Shown here piece by piece: positions 31,387 to 39,941 of a stretch of DNA of 59,287 nucleotides. The stretch lies in the NCBI GenBank assembly GCA_902594655.1, contig CACJMW010000005.1, positions 1 through 59,287 of the forward strand. Direction: 5' to 3'. The stretch comes from an uncultured Pelagibacteraceae bacterium (GTDB lineage Bacteria; Pseudomonadota; Alphaproteobacteria; Pelagibacterales; Pelagibacteraceae). The notes under the pieces were generated by a model, which was given only the letters and a program-made list of their open reading frames with translations, was not told where the DNA came from and made no database searches. Numbering within the stretch: the stretch's first letter is position 1; every line of letters starts with the position of its first letter. A program made the translations under genes and the position numbers.

Positions 31387-33045
31387 TTAATTTAAAGTTT
31401 CATAGACCCATTTATCATCGAAATTATTTAATTGATTAGGTAGTGGTGCACCTTGAAACATACAAATCCTTAACCATTTGTCTGATCTAGGATCAAATTT
31501 AATTGCTCCAAAAAATGACAATTTAAATCTTAGCATATCTATTGGCATTAGTTGTTGTCCAATAGTATTATCTAATATTTCAGAATAGGGAAATTTTTCG
31601 ATTATAAATGCTCTTCTTACTGCATGTCTCAAATCATTATTTTCAATTAAAAATTCCGCAATTGATAAACTATTCTTTGTAACTATTACTCTTTCATATA
31701 ATTTTTTTATATCCCTTGAAATTGCTAAAGGTTGTTCTAATTCAGATCCATTTAACTCAAATCTATTACCAAGTCGAGGTTCTTCTTTATTTTTTGATAT
31801 AAACCAAAAATTATGATTGTTTTCTTTTTTTGAAAAATCTAATTTCAAAATATCAGAATAATTTTTTTCAAGAATATCTCTTAGTTCTGATGTTTTTCTT
31901 TCTGTTGGTATTGTAAAATATTTATCTTCATCTGAGCTCATCTTATCTTTAAATTCGTTTACTATTCCATCAAATGGTTCCATAAAAATTGAAACTAAAT
32001 ATTCTAAGCATTCATTGCATACTTGATTTTCAGCCCATTTATAAATTTCGTTAAATAAAAATTTTTGGTTGACGTTAATTGTTTCTAAATATTTTATAGT
32101 TTTTTCTAAATCTTTGAATAGCTCTTTAATCTTTTTTTTTTGAAAATCACTATCGGTATTCCAATTTTCAACATTTTTGATTGATTTTTTAAGACATGTA
32201 AAAAAAATGTTAAATTGGTCTTTATCTACGTTTTCAAGTTCTCTAATTTTTTTTAAAATCGTTTCTCTAGCAAGAACCCAATTATTTAATAAAGTTGGAT
32301 GATTTACTATAAATGGTGCCATACCAAGTCCAGTGGAGTTACCAATTCCAAGTCCTTTTGCAATTTCGCTATCAAGTTCAACAAATTTTTTTGGATTTTT
32401 GTTTTTTGATATATGATTAATTTGATCAAATGTAAATTGTCTCACCAAATAAACTAACATCATTTCTAATCTGAACGGTCCTTTAATTTCTGGACGATTT
32501 TTAACTCTGAATCTGTCAGCCAAACCAAATTTACCAGATCCATAAACTGCTGTTGTTCTATATAAATATCCGACTTTTGACAAAATTTTTTTATTTGGTT
32601 GTCTTCCATTTGATAGACTTTCAACAACTTCATTAAATAATCTTACTGATCTATTTGCCCTTGAAAGAGTTAACTCCTTATAGCTTAATCTTCCAACTTC
32701 TTGTTTTGGTACATTTTTATATAACCTATCAATATCTTGCTTGTTTGGGACTCCATCATGTAGTGCAAATGCAGCATCCCACTTTGTTGCAATAACTCTA
32801 TCAGATCTCTCATTATCTTTAAGTTCATTAGCAAAACAAACTAAGGAATAAGTTCTATTATTTTTAGAAAAAGAATATACCGCCCTTCCAAATCCCTCTT
32901 TATTTAATTCAAATAAATCCCTTGAATATTTCCAGTCTTTAAATTCTTCCAAAAATGATCTTAAAAATGAGAGTTTAGACTGATGAAAACACCCCAGTCT
33001 TGAGAGCTTCATAATTTCTTTTGGTGATCTTAATTGAACTTCCAT
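31387..33045 (-). CDS. Conserved-looking 552-aa protein of unknown function
   Basis: 552 aa soluble protein without signal peptide or clear membrane helix. Visible segments are EIMKLSRLGCFHQSKLSFLR at the N-terminus, RTTAVYGSGKFGLADR (about 169-184), FRLEMMLVYLVRQF (about 196-209) and GNSTGLGMAPFIVNHPT (about 235-251); the last two look like conserved site motifs. A lysine/aspartate-rich helical region follows (about 270-350). I do not recognise the family. It is encoded between an M19 dipeptidase (1-bp overlap) and the DUF3726-like protein (adjacent), which suggests a joint process. Confidence 0.75.
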   Translation of the reverse strand: MEVQLRSPKEIMKLSRLGCFHQSKLSFLRSFLEEFKDWKYSRDLFELNKEGFGRAVYSFSKNNRTYSLVCFANELKDNERSDRVIATKWDAAFALHDGVPNKQDIDRLYKNVPKQEVGRLSYKELTLSRANRSVRLFNEVVESLSNGRQPNKKILSKVGYLYRTTAVYGSGKFGLADRFRVKNRPEIKGPFRLEMMLVYLVRQFTFDQINHISKNKNPKKFVELDSEIAKGLGIGNSTGLGMAPFIVNHPTLLNNWVLARETILKKIRELENVDKDQFNIFFTCLKKSIKNVENWNTDSDFQKKKIKELFKDLEKTIKYLETINVNQKFLFNEIYKWAENQVCNECLEYLVSIFMEPFDGIVNEFKDKMSSDEDKYFTIPTERKTSELRDILEKNYSDILKLDFSKKENNHNFWFISKNKEEPRLGNRFELNGSELEQPLAISRDIKKLYERVIVTKNSLSIAEFLIENNDLRHAVRRAFIIEKFPYSEILDNTIGQQLMPIDMLRFKLSFFGAIKFDPRSDKWLRICMFQGAPLPNQLNNFDDKWVYETLN

Positions 33046-34013
33046 TAATTCATTCTTTTATAAAAATTAAACCAATTATCTCCAAGGATTCCATTAATTT
33101 CATTTTTATTAAATCCAACTTTTGATAATCCACTTTCTAAATTAGAAAATCCTCTTGCATCAATAAACCATTTAGGTTGTTTAGGAAATCCTGAGTTTTT
33201 TTTTGTACCTTCGCCATAATTTTTTGCCCTAGCCCAAGTTCCATTTCTCATCCATTCAACAACAATGTCAGGCTGGTTTAAACAAAGATCTGAACCAATT
33301 CCAATTTTTTCTACACCCATTAGGTCAGCAGTTTTTGCTGCCATTTCACAAAAACTTTCTAAAGAGCAATTTGTTCCATCTTTAAGATGATGGGGGTATA
33401 AAGACAATCCTAACATACCATCATTTTGAGATAAAATTTTTAGCAACTCATCTGATTTATTTCTTTTAGCTGCGTGCCAAAACGCAGGGTTTGCGTGTGT
33501 AATTGCAATTGGTTTTTGACTTAAATTAATTGCATCTATTGTACTTTTTTCTGCTGAGTGAGACATATCAATTACAAGTCCAAGCCTATTCATTTCTTTA
33601 ATTACTTCTTTTCCAAAATTTGTAACTCCACTATCAGTATTTTCAAAACATCCTGTGGCTAATAAAGACTGATTATTATATGTTAATTGCATGAACCTGC
33701 AGCCAAGATCGTAAACTTTTTCAACTAAACCAATATCATCTTCAATAGGAGAACAATTTTGAAAACCAAAAAATATTGCAGTTTTTTTTTCTATTTTAGC
33801 CTTTTCAATATCTTTATATGATTTTCCTAAAAAAATTAAATCTGAATTGTCTTTAAAATATTCATTCCATTCATTAACTCTAGAATTGAATTCATCAAAA
33901 TCTTCATGATAAACAACTGTCACATGTACTGCATCTAGTCCAGCCTCTCTATTAATTTGAAATACTTCTCTTGACCATTTGCAATATTGAAGATTGTCTA
34001 TTTTATAATTCAT
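33045..34013 (-). CDS. M19-family (renal-type) dipeptidase-like metalloenzyme
   Basis: 322 aa. Features of the M19 barrel include FFGFQNCSPIEDD (metal Glu strand), MQLTYNNQ, VIDMSHSAEKSTIDA with the bridging His, ITHANPAFW, and IGIGSDL near the C-terminal Asp. Members cleave dipeptides or beta-lactams, or act on related amidohydrolase substrates; some lie in betaine-catabolism loci of Pseudomonas next to dimethylglycine genes. No signal peptide is present, so this one is cytoplasmic. It is the first gene of the minus-strand group ending with the zinc-ribbon gene. Confidence 0.82.
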   Translation of the reverse strand: MNYKIDNLQYCKWSREVFQINREAGLDAVHVTVVYHEDFDEFNSRVNEWNEYFKDNSDLIFLGKSYKDIEKAKIEKKTAIFFGFQNCSPIEDDIGLVEKVYDLGCRFMQLTYNNQSLLATGCFENTDSGVTNFGKEVIKEMNRLGLVIDMSHSAEKSTIDAINLSQKPIAITHANPAFWHAAKRNKSDELLKILSQNDGMLGLSLYPHHLKDGTNCSLESFCEMAAKTADLMGVEKIGIGSDLCLNQPDIVVEWMRNGTWARAKNYGEGTKKNSGFPKQPKWFIDARGFSNLESGLSKVGFNKNEINGILGDNWFNFYKRMN

Positions 34014-34053
34014 ATTTTTAAAGGTATATTAGATTAAAAATATTTGCTATTAA

Positions 34054-34557
34054 ATGAATAAAATGCCTCAAAAAAATAAACCTTTAGTATCAATAATTAT
34101 GGGTAGTCAATCTGATTATTCAACAATGAGATACACAGAAGAGGTGCTTAAGAATTTAAGTATTAGATTTGAGACAAAAATCGTATCTGCCCATAGAACA
34201 CCAAAAAGATTATTTGAATATGCAAATCAAGCAGAAGTAAATAAAATTTCTGTGATTATTGCTGGTGCTGGAGGCTCTGCACACTTACCAGGAATGGTGG
34301 CTGCAATAACAAATATTCCTGTAATCGGTGTTCCAATTGAAAGTAAAAAACTTAAAGGATTAGATAGTTTATTATCTATAGTACAAATGCCAAAAGGAAT
34401 TCCTGTTGGATCGGTCGCTATAGGTAAAGATGGTGCTATAAATTCAGCTTTATATGCTGCTTCAATCTTAGCAGTTAGTGATAAAAATATTAGATCAAAA
34501 TTAAAAAAATTGAGATCTAAGCAAACCAAATCTGTTAGAAAAAAACCTAGAAAGTAA
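34054..34557 (+). CDS. purE: N5-carboxyaminoimidazole ribonucleotide mutase
   Basis: 167 aa class I Pur[31 protein letters not shown] and [15 protein letters not shown] are the substrate-binding and catalytic (His) motifs, and IPVIGVPI follows. It rearranges N5-CAIR to CAIR in purine synthesis. The tail is lysine/arginine-rich. It is followed after 1 bp by purK, the usual pairing. A start at the Met three residues later is equally possible. Confidence 0.95.
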   Translation: MNKMPQKNKPLVSIIMGSQSDYSTMRYTEEVLKNLSIRFETKIVSAHRTPKRLFEYANQAEVNKISVIIAGAGGSAHLPGMVAAITNIPVIGVPIESKKLKGLDSLLSIVQMPKGIPVGSVAIGKDGAINSALYAASILAVSDKNIRSKLKKLRSKQTKSVRKKPRK

Positions 34558-34558
34558 A

Positions 34559-35605
34559 ATGTCTGAGCAAACTGTTGGAATTTTAGGTGGTGGTCAACTT
34601 GGCAGTTTATTATGTTTAGGTGCTAAAAAATTAAATATTAAAACAATTATATATTGTGATGAAGAAAATGCACCTGCACAAACTTATTCTGATGAATTTA
34701 TTTTTGGTGATTACAAAGATAAAATTAAAATACAAGAATTTATTGATAAAGTAGACGTTGTTACTTATGAGTTCGAAAATATTCCTTTTGAAACACTGGA
34801 TTTAATTAATCAGTATAAACAAGTTAAACCCAAGCCAGCAATAAATAAAATAGTACAACACAGGTTGTATGAAAAAGATTTTATTAATAAGTGTAATATT
34901 AGCACCACCAGATACGTATCAATAAAAGAAAAATCAGATCTTAATGCTAATGTAAAATTAATTCCTGCCCTTCTTAAAACATGTAGACTTGGATATGATG
35001 GAAAAGGACAACATAAATTAAACAATTCCACGGATTTAGAAAACTTAAGTATTGATTTTTCTCAAGAGTATATTCTCGAGAAATTAATAAATTTAAAGAA
35101 AGAGTTTTCTATAATATTAACTAGATATGGTCATTCTATTCACTCAATCTATGAACCAATAGAAAATAAACATGAAAATCAAATATTAAAATATTCAAAA
35201 ATACCAGCAGATATTGATGAAAAAATTATTTTAAAAGCAAAAGATTGGGCATCAATAATTGCTGACGATCTAGACTATATAGGAACAATATGCGTAGAAT
35301 ATTTTATAGACAAAAATGACAATTTATATGTAAATGAAATCGCACCTCGAGTTCATAACTCAGGTCATTTGACAATAAATTCGTACAATATTAGTCAATT
35401 TGAAAATCATATAAGAGCAATCTGTGGCTTTGAAAAAGAGGAATTAAAAAAAATATATAATGCAAAAATGATAAACATAATTGGTGATGAAATTGTCTCA
35501 TATCGTTCTAAAAATTATTCTGATAATGAATTTTTTTTTGATTATGGAAAAAAAGATATTAAAGCAAACAGAAAAATGGGTCATTTAACCATTATTCAAA
35601 AGTAA
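34559..35605 (+). CDS. purK: N5-carboxyaminoimidazole ribonucleotide synthetase
   Basis: 348 aa ATP-grasp enzyme. It has the N-terminal GILGGGQLGSLLCLGAKKL, ALLKTCRLGYDGKGQ (ATP-grasp loop), YIGTICVEYFID with metal-binding Glu, and NEIAPRVHNSGHLT. It carboxylates AIR to N5-CAIR with ATP and bicarbonate, feeding PurE encoded just before. Housekeeping gene, ordinary for the family. Confidence 0.95.
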   Translation: MSEQTVGILGGGQLGSLLCLGAKKLNIKTIIYCDEENAPAQTYSDEFIFGDYKDKIKIQEFIDKVDVVTYEFENIPFETLDLINQYKQVKPKPAINKIVQHRLYEKDFINKCNISTTRYVSIKEKSDLNANVKLIPALLKTCRLGYDGKGQHKLNNSTDLENLSIDFSQEYILEKLINLKKEFSIILTRYGHSIHSIYEPIENKHENQILKYSKIPADIDEKIILKAKDWASIIADDLDYIGTICVEYFIDKNDNLYVNEIAPRVHNSGHLTINSYNISQFENHIRAICGFEKEELKKIYNAKMINIIGDEIVSYRSKNYSDNEFFFDYGKKDIKANRKMGHLTIIQK

Positions 35606-35609
35606 ACGT

Positions 35610-36665
35610 GTGACAAAATTTTTTATTTTTCTATTTATTTTATTAAATTACTCAAATAATTTGTTTGCTATGGATACAAGACCATATCACCATCTATCTG
35701 ATGGAACTTTTAGAAATCCAGAAGGTTCACCTGTAAGGGACTCTTCTTTTAATTGGAGTTTTAAAATATTCAATGAAGAAAAGAAAAAACTTAATACTAC
35801 AGTTCCTGATGATCACGTTATTAAAAAGACCGAGGTATTAAACAATTTAAATAAATATAATAAAGGCAATTATATTGCTTGGATAGGACATGCTACATTT
35901 CTGATAAAATTAGGAAATACAACAATTATAACTGACCCTGTATTTGAAAAAAATATGGGTCCATTAATATTTGGTCCAAAAAGGTTTGTAGATCCTGCTT
36001 TAGAATTAAATGAATTACCTGAAGTAGATTTATTTCTACTCACACACAATCACTACGATCATTTAAGCACAAGGACAATTCAAAGATTTCCTTATAAAAA
36101 AGCTAAAGTGCTTGCACCTTTAAAACTAGGTAAATATTTCACACGTAATGGTTATAGAGATGTAGATGAAATGGATTGGTACGATGAGATCAAAATAAAT
36201 GATCTAAAAGTCACTCTAGTGCCAGCTGTGCATTGGTCAAAACGAAGTTTGTGGGATACAAATAAAACACTTTGGGGTAGCTTCATTATTGAATACAAGG
36301 GTATGAAAATATTTTTTGCTTGTGATACTGGATATGGAAACATTTATAAGGATCTGGGAAAAAAATATGGACCAATAGATTTAACGCTAATAAATATTGG
36401 AGCATATAACTTTTATCCAATGGCTCCCGTTAAAGATAAATCAATATATCATACAAATCCTGAAGAGGCTCTACAAATAGGTAAAGATTTGAATAGTAAA
36501 AAAATGTTAGGAATGCATTGGGGAACAGTTGTTCTTTCTTTAGAGCCTATACTTGAGCCTGCAAAAAGATTTAAAGACTCAGCCAATCAATTTGGGTACC
36601 GTCCTGATGATGCTATTATTTTTAAAATTGGACAAGTAGAGCCGATAGAAAAAATATTAAAATAA
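35610..36665 (+). CDS. Secreted metallo-beta-lactamase-fold hydrolase (NAPE-PLD-like)
   Basis: 351 aa starting at GTG 35610, 4 bp after purK. It has a hydrophobic N-terminal signal (MTKFFIFLFILLNYSNNLFA) and the NAPE-PLD/UlaG-like MBL core: IAWIGHATFLIKLG, TDPVF, LTHNHYDHLS with the HxHxDH zinc motif, PAVHWSKRSLWD and ACDTGYG. Relatives hydrolyse N-acyl phosphatidylethanolamine or other phosphodiesters. The signal indicates a periplasmic or envelope location. Exact substrate unknown; phospholipid-headgroup release would suit an osmolyte scavenger. Confidence 0.82.
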   Translation: MTKFFIFLFILLNYSNNLFAMDTRPYHHLSDGTFRNPEGSPVRDSSFNWSFKIFNEEKKKLNTTVPDDHVIKKTEVLNNLNKYNKGNYIAWIGHATFLIKLGNTTIITDPVFEKNMGPLIFGPKRFVDPALELNELPEVDLFLLTHNHYDHLSTRTIQRFPYKKAKVLAPLKLGKYFTRNGYRDVDEMDWYDEIKINDLKVTLVPAVHWSKRSLWDTNKTLWGSFIIEYKGMKIFFACDTGYGNIYKDLGKKYGPIDLTLINIGAYNFYPMAPVKDKSIYHTNPEEALQIGKDLNSKKMLGMHWGTVVLSLEPILEPAKRFKDSANQFGYRPDDAIIFKIGQVEPIEKILK

Positions 36666-36666
36666 A

Positions 36667-37290
36667 TTATTTTATTTTTTGAATTAAAGATATAGAGTTA
36701 TTTGTAGGTTTATTAACATCTTTTGAAATTTCATAGAACTCTAAATTGGGCTTATTTGCTTCTTTTAAAAAATTTGAACCATCTATTTGTAAGTTCAAAT
36801 AATTATTAATATCCTTTTCATTTAATATTACAGGCTGTCTATGATGAATTTCGTTTATATTTTTTGATGCTTGCTCAGTAATTAAACAAAATTCATTATC
36901 TGCAAAAATTCCTGCAATAAACATCATTTTTTTATCATCTCTTAAAAAGTAAAAAGGTGTTTTTTCCTTACCATCTCTTTTCCATTCATAAAATCCATCA
37001 GCAACAGCAATACATCTGTGAACTTTAATATGTTTTTTAAAAGAAATTTTTTCATCTATTGTTTCCAGTCTTGCATTAATCAGTGGTTTAAAATCTTTTT
37101 GTTTTGACCATGATGGTACTATACCCCATTTAAGCAACTCTAGCGTGTTACCATTTGTATATTTTTTTATTACTGGTAGATTTTGAGCTGGGTGCGCATT
37201 ATAATTTTCTGTATCCTCTACTTTTATTGCCATTTTTACAATTCCTTTTGTTTTAGCGACAGGATTGGTGACTACAAATCTTCCACACAT
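36667..37290 (-). CDS. SOS-response-associated protein YedK/HMCES family
   Basis: 207 aa. It starts with the catalytic MCGRF (Cys2 after Met removal), and shows INARLETI, DGFYEWKR and HHRQPVIL, the Asn, Glu and His of the family's abasic-site active pocket. YedK/HMCES forms a covalent thiazolidine cross-link with abasic sites in single-stranded DNA. Convergent with the MBL gene (stops 1 bp apart). Start at 37290 is divergent to the GNAT gene. Confidence 0.92.
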   Translation of the reverse strand: MCGRFVVTNPVAKTKGIVKMAIKVEDTENYNAHPAQNLPVIKKYTNGNTLELLKWGIVPSWSKQKDFKPLINARLETIDEKISFKKHIKVHRCIAVADGFYEWKRDGKEKTPFYFLRDDKKMMFIAGIFADNEFCLITEQASKNINEIHHRQPVILNEKDINNYLNLQIDGSNFLKEANKPNLEFYEISKDVNKPTNNSISLIQKIK

Positions 37291-37342
37291 AAAAAAAAAT
37301 TCTTTGTTTAATTTATTTTTAGATTATATGTTTTTCAGATTT

Positions 37343-37798
37343 ATGAAATCAATAGAAAATAACTTTGATAATCCAAGTGTAAATACACTTCTGCATTATC
37401 ATTTTTATCAACTCAGGTCTAATTCACCTGAAGGAAGTACACATGTTTTAGATATTGAAGGATTGAAGGTCCCAAGTATTAAATTTTGGAGTATTTGGGA
37501 AGAAGATAAATTAATTGGATGTGGCGCGCTCAAGTTTTTAGAAAAAAGTCATGGAGAATTTAAATCTATTAGAATAGCTGATGAATTTAGAGGTAAAGGG
37601 TATGGTATCAAGCTTCTTGATCATCTAATAATAGAAGCAAAAAGAAATGGAATAAATAAAATTAGTTTAGAGACTGGTGCAGGAATTTTTTTTGAACCTG
37701 CAAGAAAACTTTTTAAAAAAGCGGGATTTAGAACTTGCGAACCTTTCGCACATTATAAAATAGACTCAAACTCTTGTTATTATTCAAAGGAAATTTAA
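37343..37798 (+). CDS. GNAT-family N-acetyltransferase
   Basis: 151 aa from ATG 37343; the frame is open further upstream (37265) but would then overlap the YedK start. Acetyl-CoA motif A is FRGKGYGIKLLDHLI, followed by ISLETGAG and ARKLFKKAGFRTCEPF, similar to YafP/PhnO-like amino-group acetylases. Acceptor unknown. A hypothetical gene follows after 4 bp. Confidence 0.8.
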   Translation: MKSIENNFDNPSVNTLLHYHFYQLRSNSPEGSTHVLDIEGLKVPSIKFWSIWEEDKLIGCGALKFLEKSHGEFKSIRIADEFRGKGYGIKLLDHLIIEAKRNGINKISLETGAGIFFEPARKLFKKAGFRTCEPFAHYKIDSNSCYYSKEI

Positions 37799-37802
37799 TT
37801 TA

Positions 37803-38237
37803 ATGAGACAAAATATTGAAAAACCTTATATTTTACATGTAGCTGAGATTATCTATAAAGAAGTATATAATTTAAAACAGAAAAATAATATTAATAATAT
37901 TGAGGCATTTGAGAGATTTATTGGATCTGAAACTTATGAAAAAATAAGCTCAGGAAAATTTCATGATGAATGGTTTAGTAATTTAAAAGAAAATAATTTT
38001 ATCGACAAAAAAACTAATAAAAAAATTCCTGCTGAAACAATTAGACTGCTAGAAATTCAAAAAGATTCAATGATTAAACAATTGATAAAATATCCTAACT
38101 TGTATTATGCCAAAAGTCAGTTTCCTTTAGAAATATCTCAAAGAGCATTTAATCATTTATGGAGGATATGCGAAAGTTATGAATTATGGTGCAAGGAAAC
38201 AGATCAAAAAAAATTAATACAACTAAACCTAATTTGA
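37803..38237 (+). CDS. Hypothetical protein, 144 aa
   Basis: A soluble, helical-looking protein without signal peptide, cysteine pair or known motif; the C-terminal part includes FNHLWRICESYELWC. Co-directional with the GNAT gene 4 bp upstream, and its end overlaps the convergent lipoprotein gene by 9 bp. I do not recognise a family. Confidence 0.65.
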   Translation: MRQNIEKPYILHVAEIIYKEVYNLKQKNNINNIEAFERFIGSETYEKISSGKFHDEWFSNLKENNFIDKKTNKKIPAETIRLLEIQKDSMIKQLIKYPNLYYAKSQFPLEISQRAFNHLWRICESYELWCKETDQKKLIQLNLI

Positions 38238-38567
38238 ATTTATTACATTTCTTGTTTTTTTAATATTATTTTGTAACAAAATTACTAATTGCTTGTGTTC
38301 AATATTATTTTCAAGAATCTTGGATAGTTCTTTATTAATTTTGTAATCTTTTGTTTTTATTTGCTGCTCCTCTACTTTTTTTACAATGAACTCATGAGTT
38401 TGCATACCTGTTTCGTTCTCTACAGCCTGATTTGTTAAATATGTTCCAAAGGCATGACCTAAATTTCCTGATGAAACTAGAGTCATGGTAGGACCAACCA
38501 TCGCTGTGCTTTGGAAACAGCCAGTTAAAAAAGTCAATAAAATTAAACTTAAAAATAATTTTTTCAT
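38229..38567 (-). CDS. Small putative lipoprotein
   Basis: 112 aa. An N-terminal lipoprotein signal, MKKLFLSLILLTFLTGC, ends in a lipobox (LTGC) with Cys17, so the mature protein should be membrane-anchored. A small glycine-rich segment (VGPTMTLVSSGNLGHAFGTY) precedes a charged helical tail. Function unknown. Convergent overlap with the hypothetical gene. Confidence 0.75.
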   Translation of the reverse strand: MKKLFLSLILLTFLTGCFQSTAMVGPTMTLVSSGNLGHAFGTYLTNQAVENETGMQTHEFIVKKVEEQQIKTKDYKINKELSKILENNIEHKQLVILLQNNIKKTRNVINSN

Positions 38568-38677
38568 TCCCTTATAGAATCAATACATATTTTGAAATTC
38601 AACTCAATAGCGAAAATACTATTATGCCTACTTTGGACATTATCTTTATTAATTTATTATATTTAATAATATGAATT

Positions 38678-39361
38678 ATGATTTTTGAACAATTGTTTGA
38701 TAAGACATCCTCGACATACACATATTTAATTTCATCAGGACCTGGTAGAGAAGCATTAATTATTGATCCAGTTTTAGAACATGTGGATGTTTATTTAAAC
38801 ATCTTAAGCAAGCTTGAATTAAAACTTGTAAAAGTAATAGATACACACATTCATGCAGATCACATAACTGGGATGTCAGATCTTAAAAATAAAACTAATT
38901 GCGAAACAGTCATGGGGGATAAAACCCCTGCAGATATTGTGTCTATAAAAGTGAAGGATCAAGAAAATATAACTTTAGAAAATTTTAAACTAAAAGCAAT
39001 TTATACGCCTGGTCATACATATGAAAGTTTTAGTTTCTTAATGGGAGATAAAGTTTTTACAGGAGATACGCTTTTAATTGGAGGTACTGGTAGAACAGAT
39101 TTTCAAAATGGAAACCCTTATGACTCATATAATTCTATTTTCAATATTTTATTAAAGCTACCTGATAAAACTAAAGTTTACCCAGCACACGATTATAACG
39201 GAAAATATTTTAGTACTATAGAAAATGAGAGAAAAAATAATCCAAGATTACAAGTAAAATCTGCTGATGAATACGCGGATATAATGAATAATCTAAATTT
39301 GCCAGATCCAAAATTAATGGATGTAGCAATCCCCCGAAATTTGAAATTAGGTGCTAAATAA
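38678..39361 (+). CDS. ETHE1-like persulfide dioxygenase / MBL-fold protein
   Basis: 227 aa. The zinc/iron site has THIHADHITG (HxHxDH), PGHTYES and TGDTLLIGGTGRTDFQNG, then VYPAHDYNG, which together are the ETHE1/sulfur dioxygenase pattern (the TGRTDFQ segment distinguishes it from glyoxalase II). Such enzymes oxidise glutathione persulfide to sulfite. It is a single gene; convergent with soxG, 1 bp between stops. Relevance may lie in sulfur from DMSP or methionine metabolism, which is inference. Confidence 0.82.
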   Translation: MIFEQLFDKTSSTYTYLISSGPGREALIIDPVLEHVDVYLNILSKLELKLVKVIDTHIHADHITGMSDLKNKTNCETVMGDKTPADIVSIKVKDQENITLENFKLKAIYTPGHTYESFSFLMGDKVFTGDTLLIGGTGRTDFQNGNPYDSYNSIFNILLKLPDKTKVYPAHDYNGKYFSTIENERKNNPRLQVKSADEYADIMNNLNLPDPKLMDVAIPRNLKLGAK

Positions 39362-39362
39362 T

Positions 39363-39941
39363 TTAAATTGTTTTATAGCCAAATTCTAAACACGAGTCAG
39401 TCAAAGAATGATACAAAGACTCGCCAAAGCTTCTTAAACCAAAAATTCTAATTATATTTGGATCATTTGAGATAAAGTCTAAAGTTATAGTTATTCCATT
39501 ATAAACTGTATTTGCGCAATTTCCTTCTTTCAATTTACCAACATCTAACGGGGATCCCTTTTTTAAAACTTCATAAACCATTTCACCTTCAAGCTCAATA
39601 ATTGATCTTGAATGAGAAAGATCAGTGATTGCAAAATCAGTTTCTTTAAAATTATTTAAATCCTCACTAGTATCTTTTGACGAAAAAACAAACCAATTAT
39701 CTGGACCCATCCAAATAATTCTTGTAGATGGGTTATTTGATGTCTTATTTGCGGTAGGCAAGTTAAGTCCATCTATTTTAAAATTAGATATATTTTTTTC
39801 TTTGTTTTTATATTTTACAACCTGAAATAAATTTATATTTTTAATTTCTTTTATTTTAATTATCTGATTTTCGTTTTTATCATTATGATCACCAAATAAT
39901 CCTAATTTGTGAACGTTTTTTAAAGACGAAATACTGTTCAT
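39363..39941 (-). CDS. soxG: Sarcosine oxidase gamma subunit
   Basis: 192 aa, usual SoxG length. IIWMGPDNWFVFS, ITDLSHSRSIIELEG and IFGLRSFGESLYHSL are typical of this GcvT-like small subunit. It completes the heterotetramer that oxidises sarcosine to glycine, transferring the methyl carbon to tetrahydrofolate. Last gene of soxBDAG; 4-bp overlap with soxA. Confidence 0.9.
   Translation of the reverse strand: MNSISSLKNVHKLGLFGDHNDKNENQIIKIKEIKNINLFQVVKYKNKEKNISNFKIDGLNLPTANKTSNNPSTRIIWMGPDNWFVFSSKDTSEDLNNFKETDFAITDLSHSRSIIELEGEMVYEVLKKGSPLDVGKLKEGNCANTVYNGITITLDFISNDPNIIRIFGLRSFGESLYHSLTDSCLEFGYKTI

Noticed and set aside
38624-38674. Short frame between the lipoprotein and ETHE1-like genes
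   Set aside because: Only about 16 codons, no motif, and it ends just before the ETHE1-like start.
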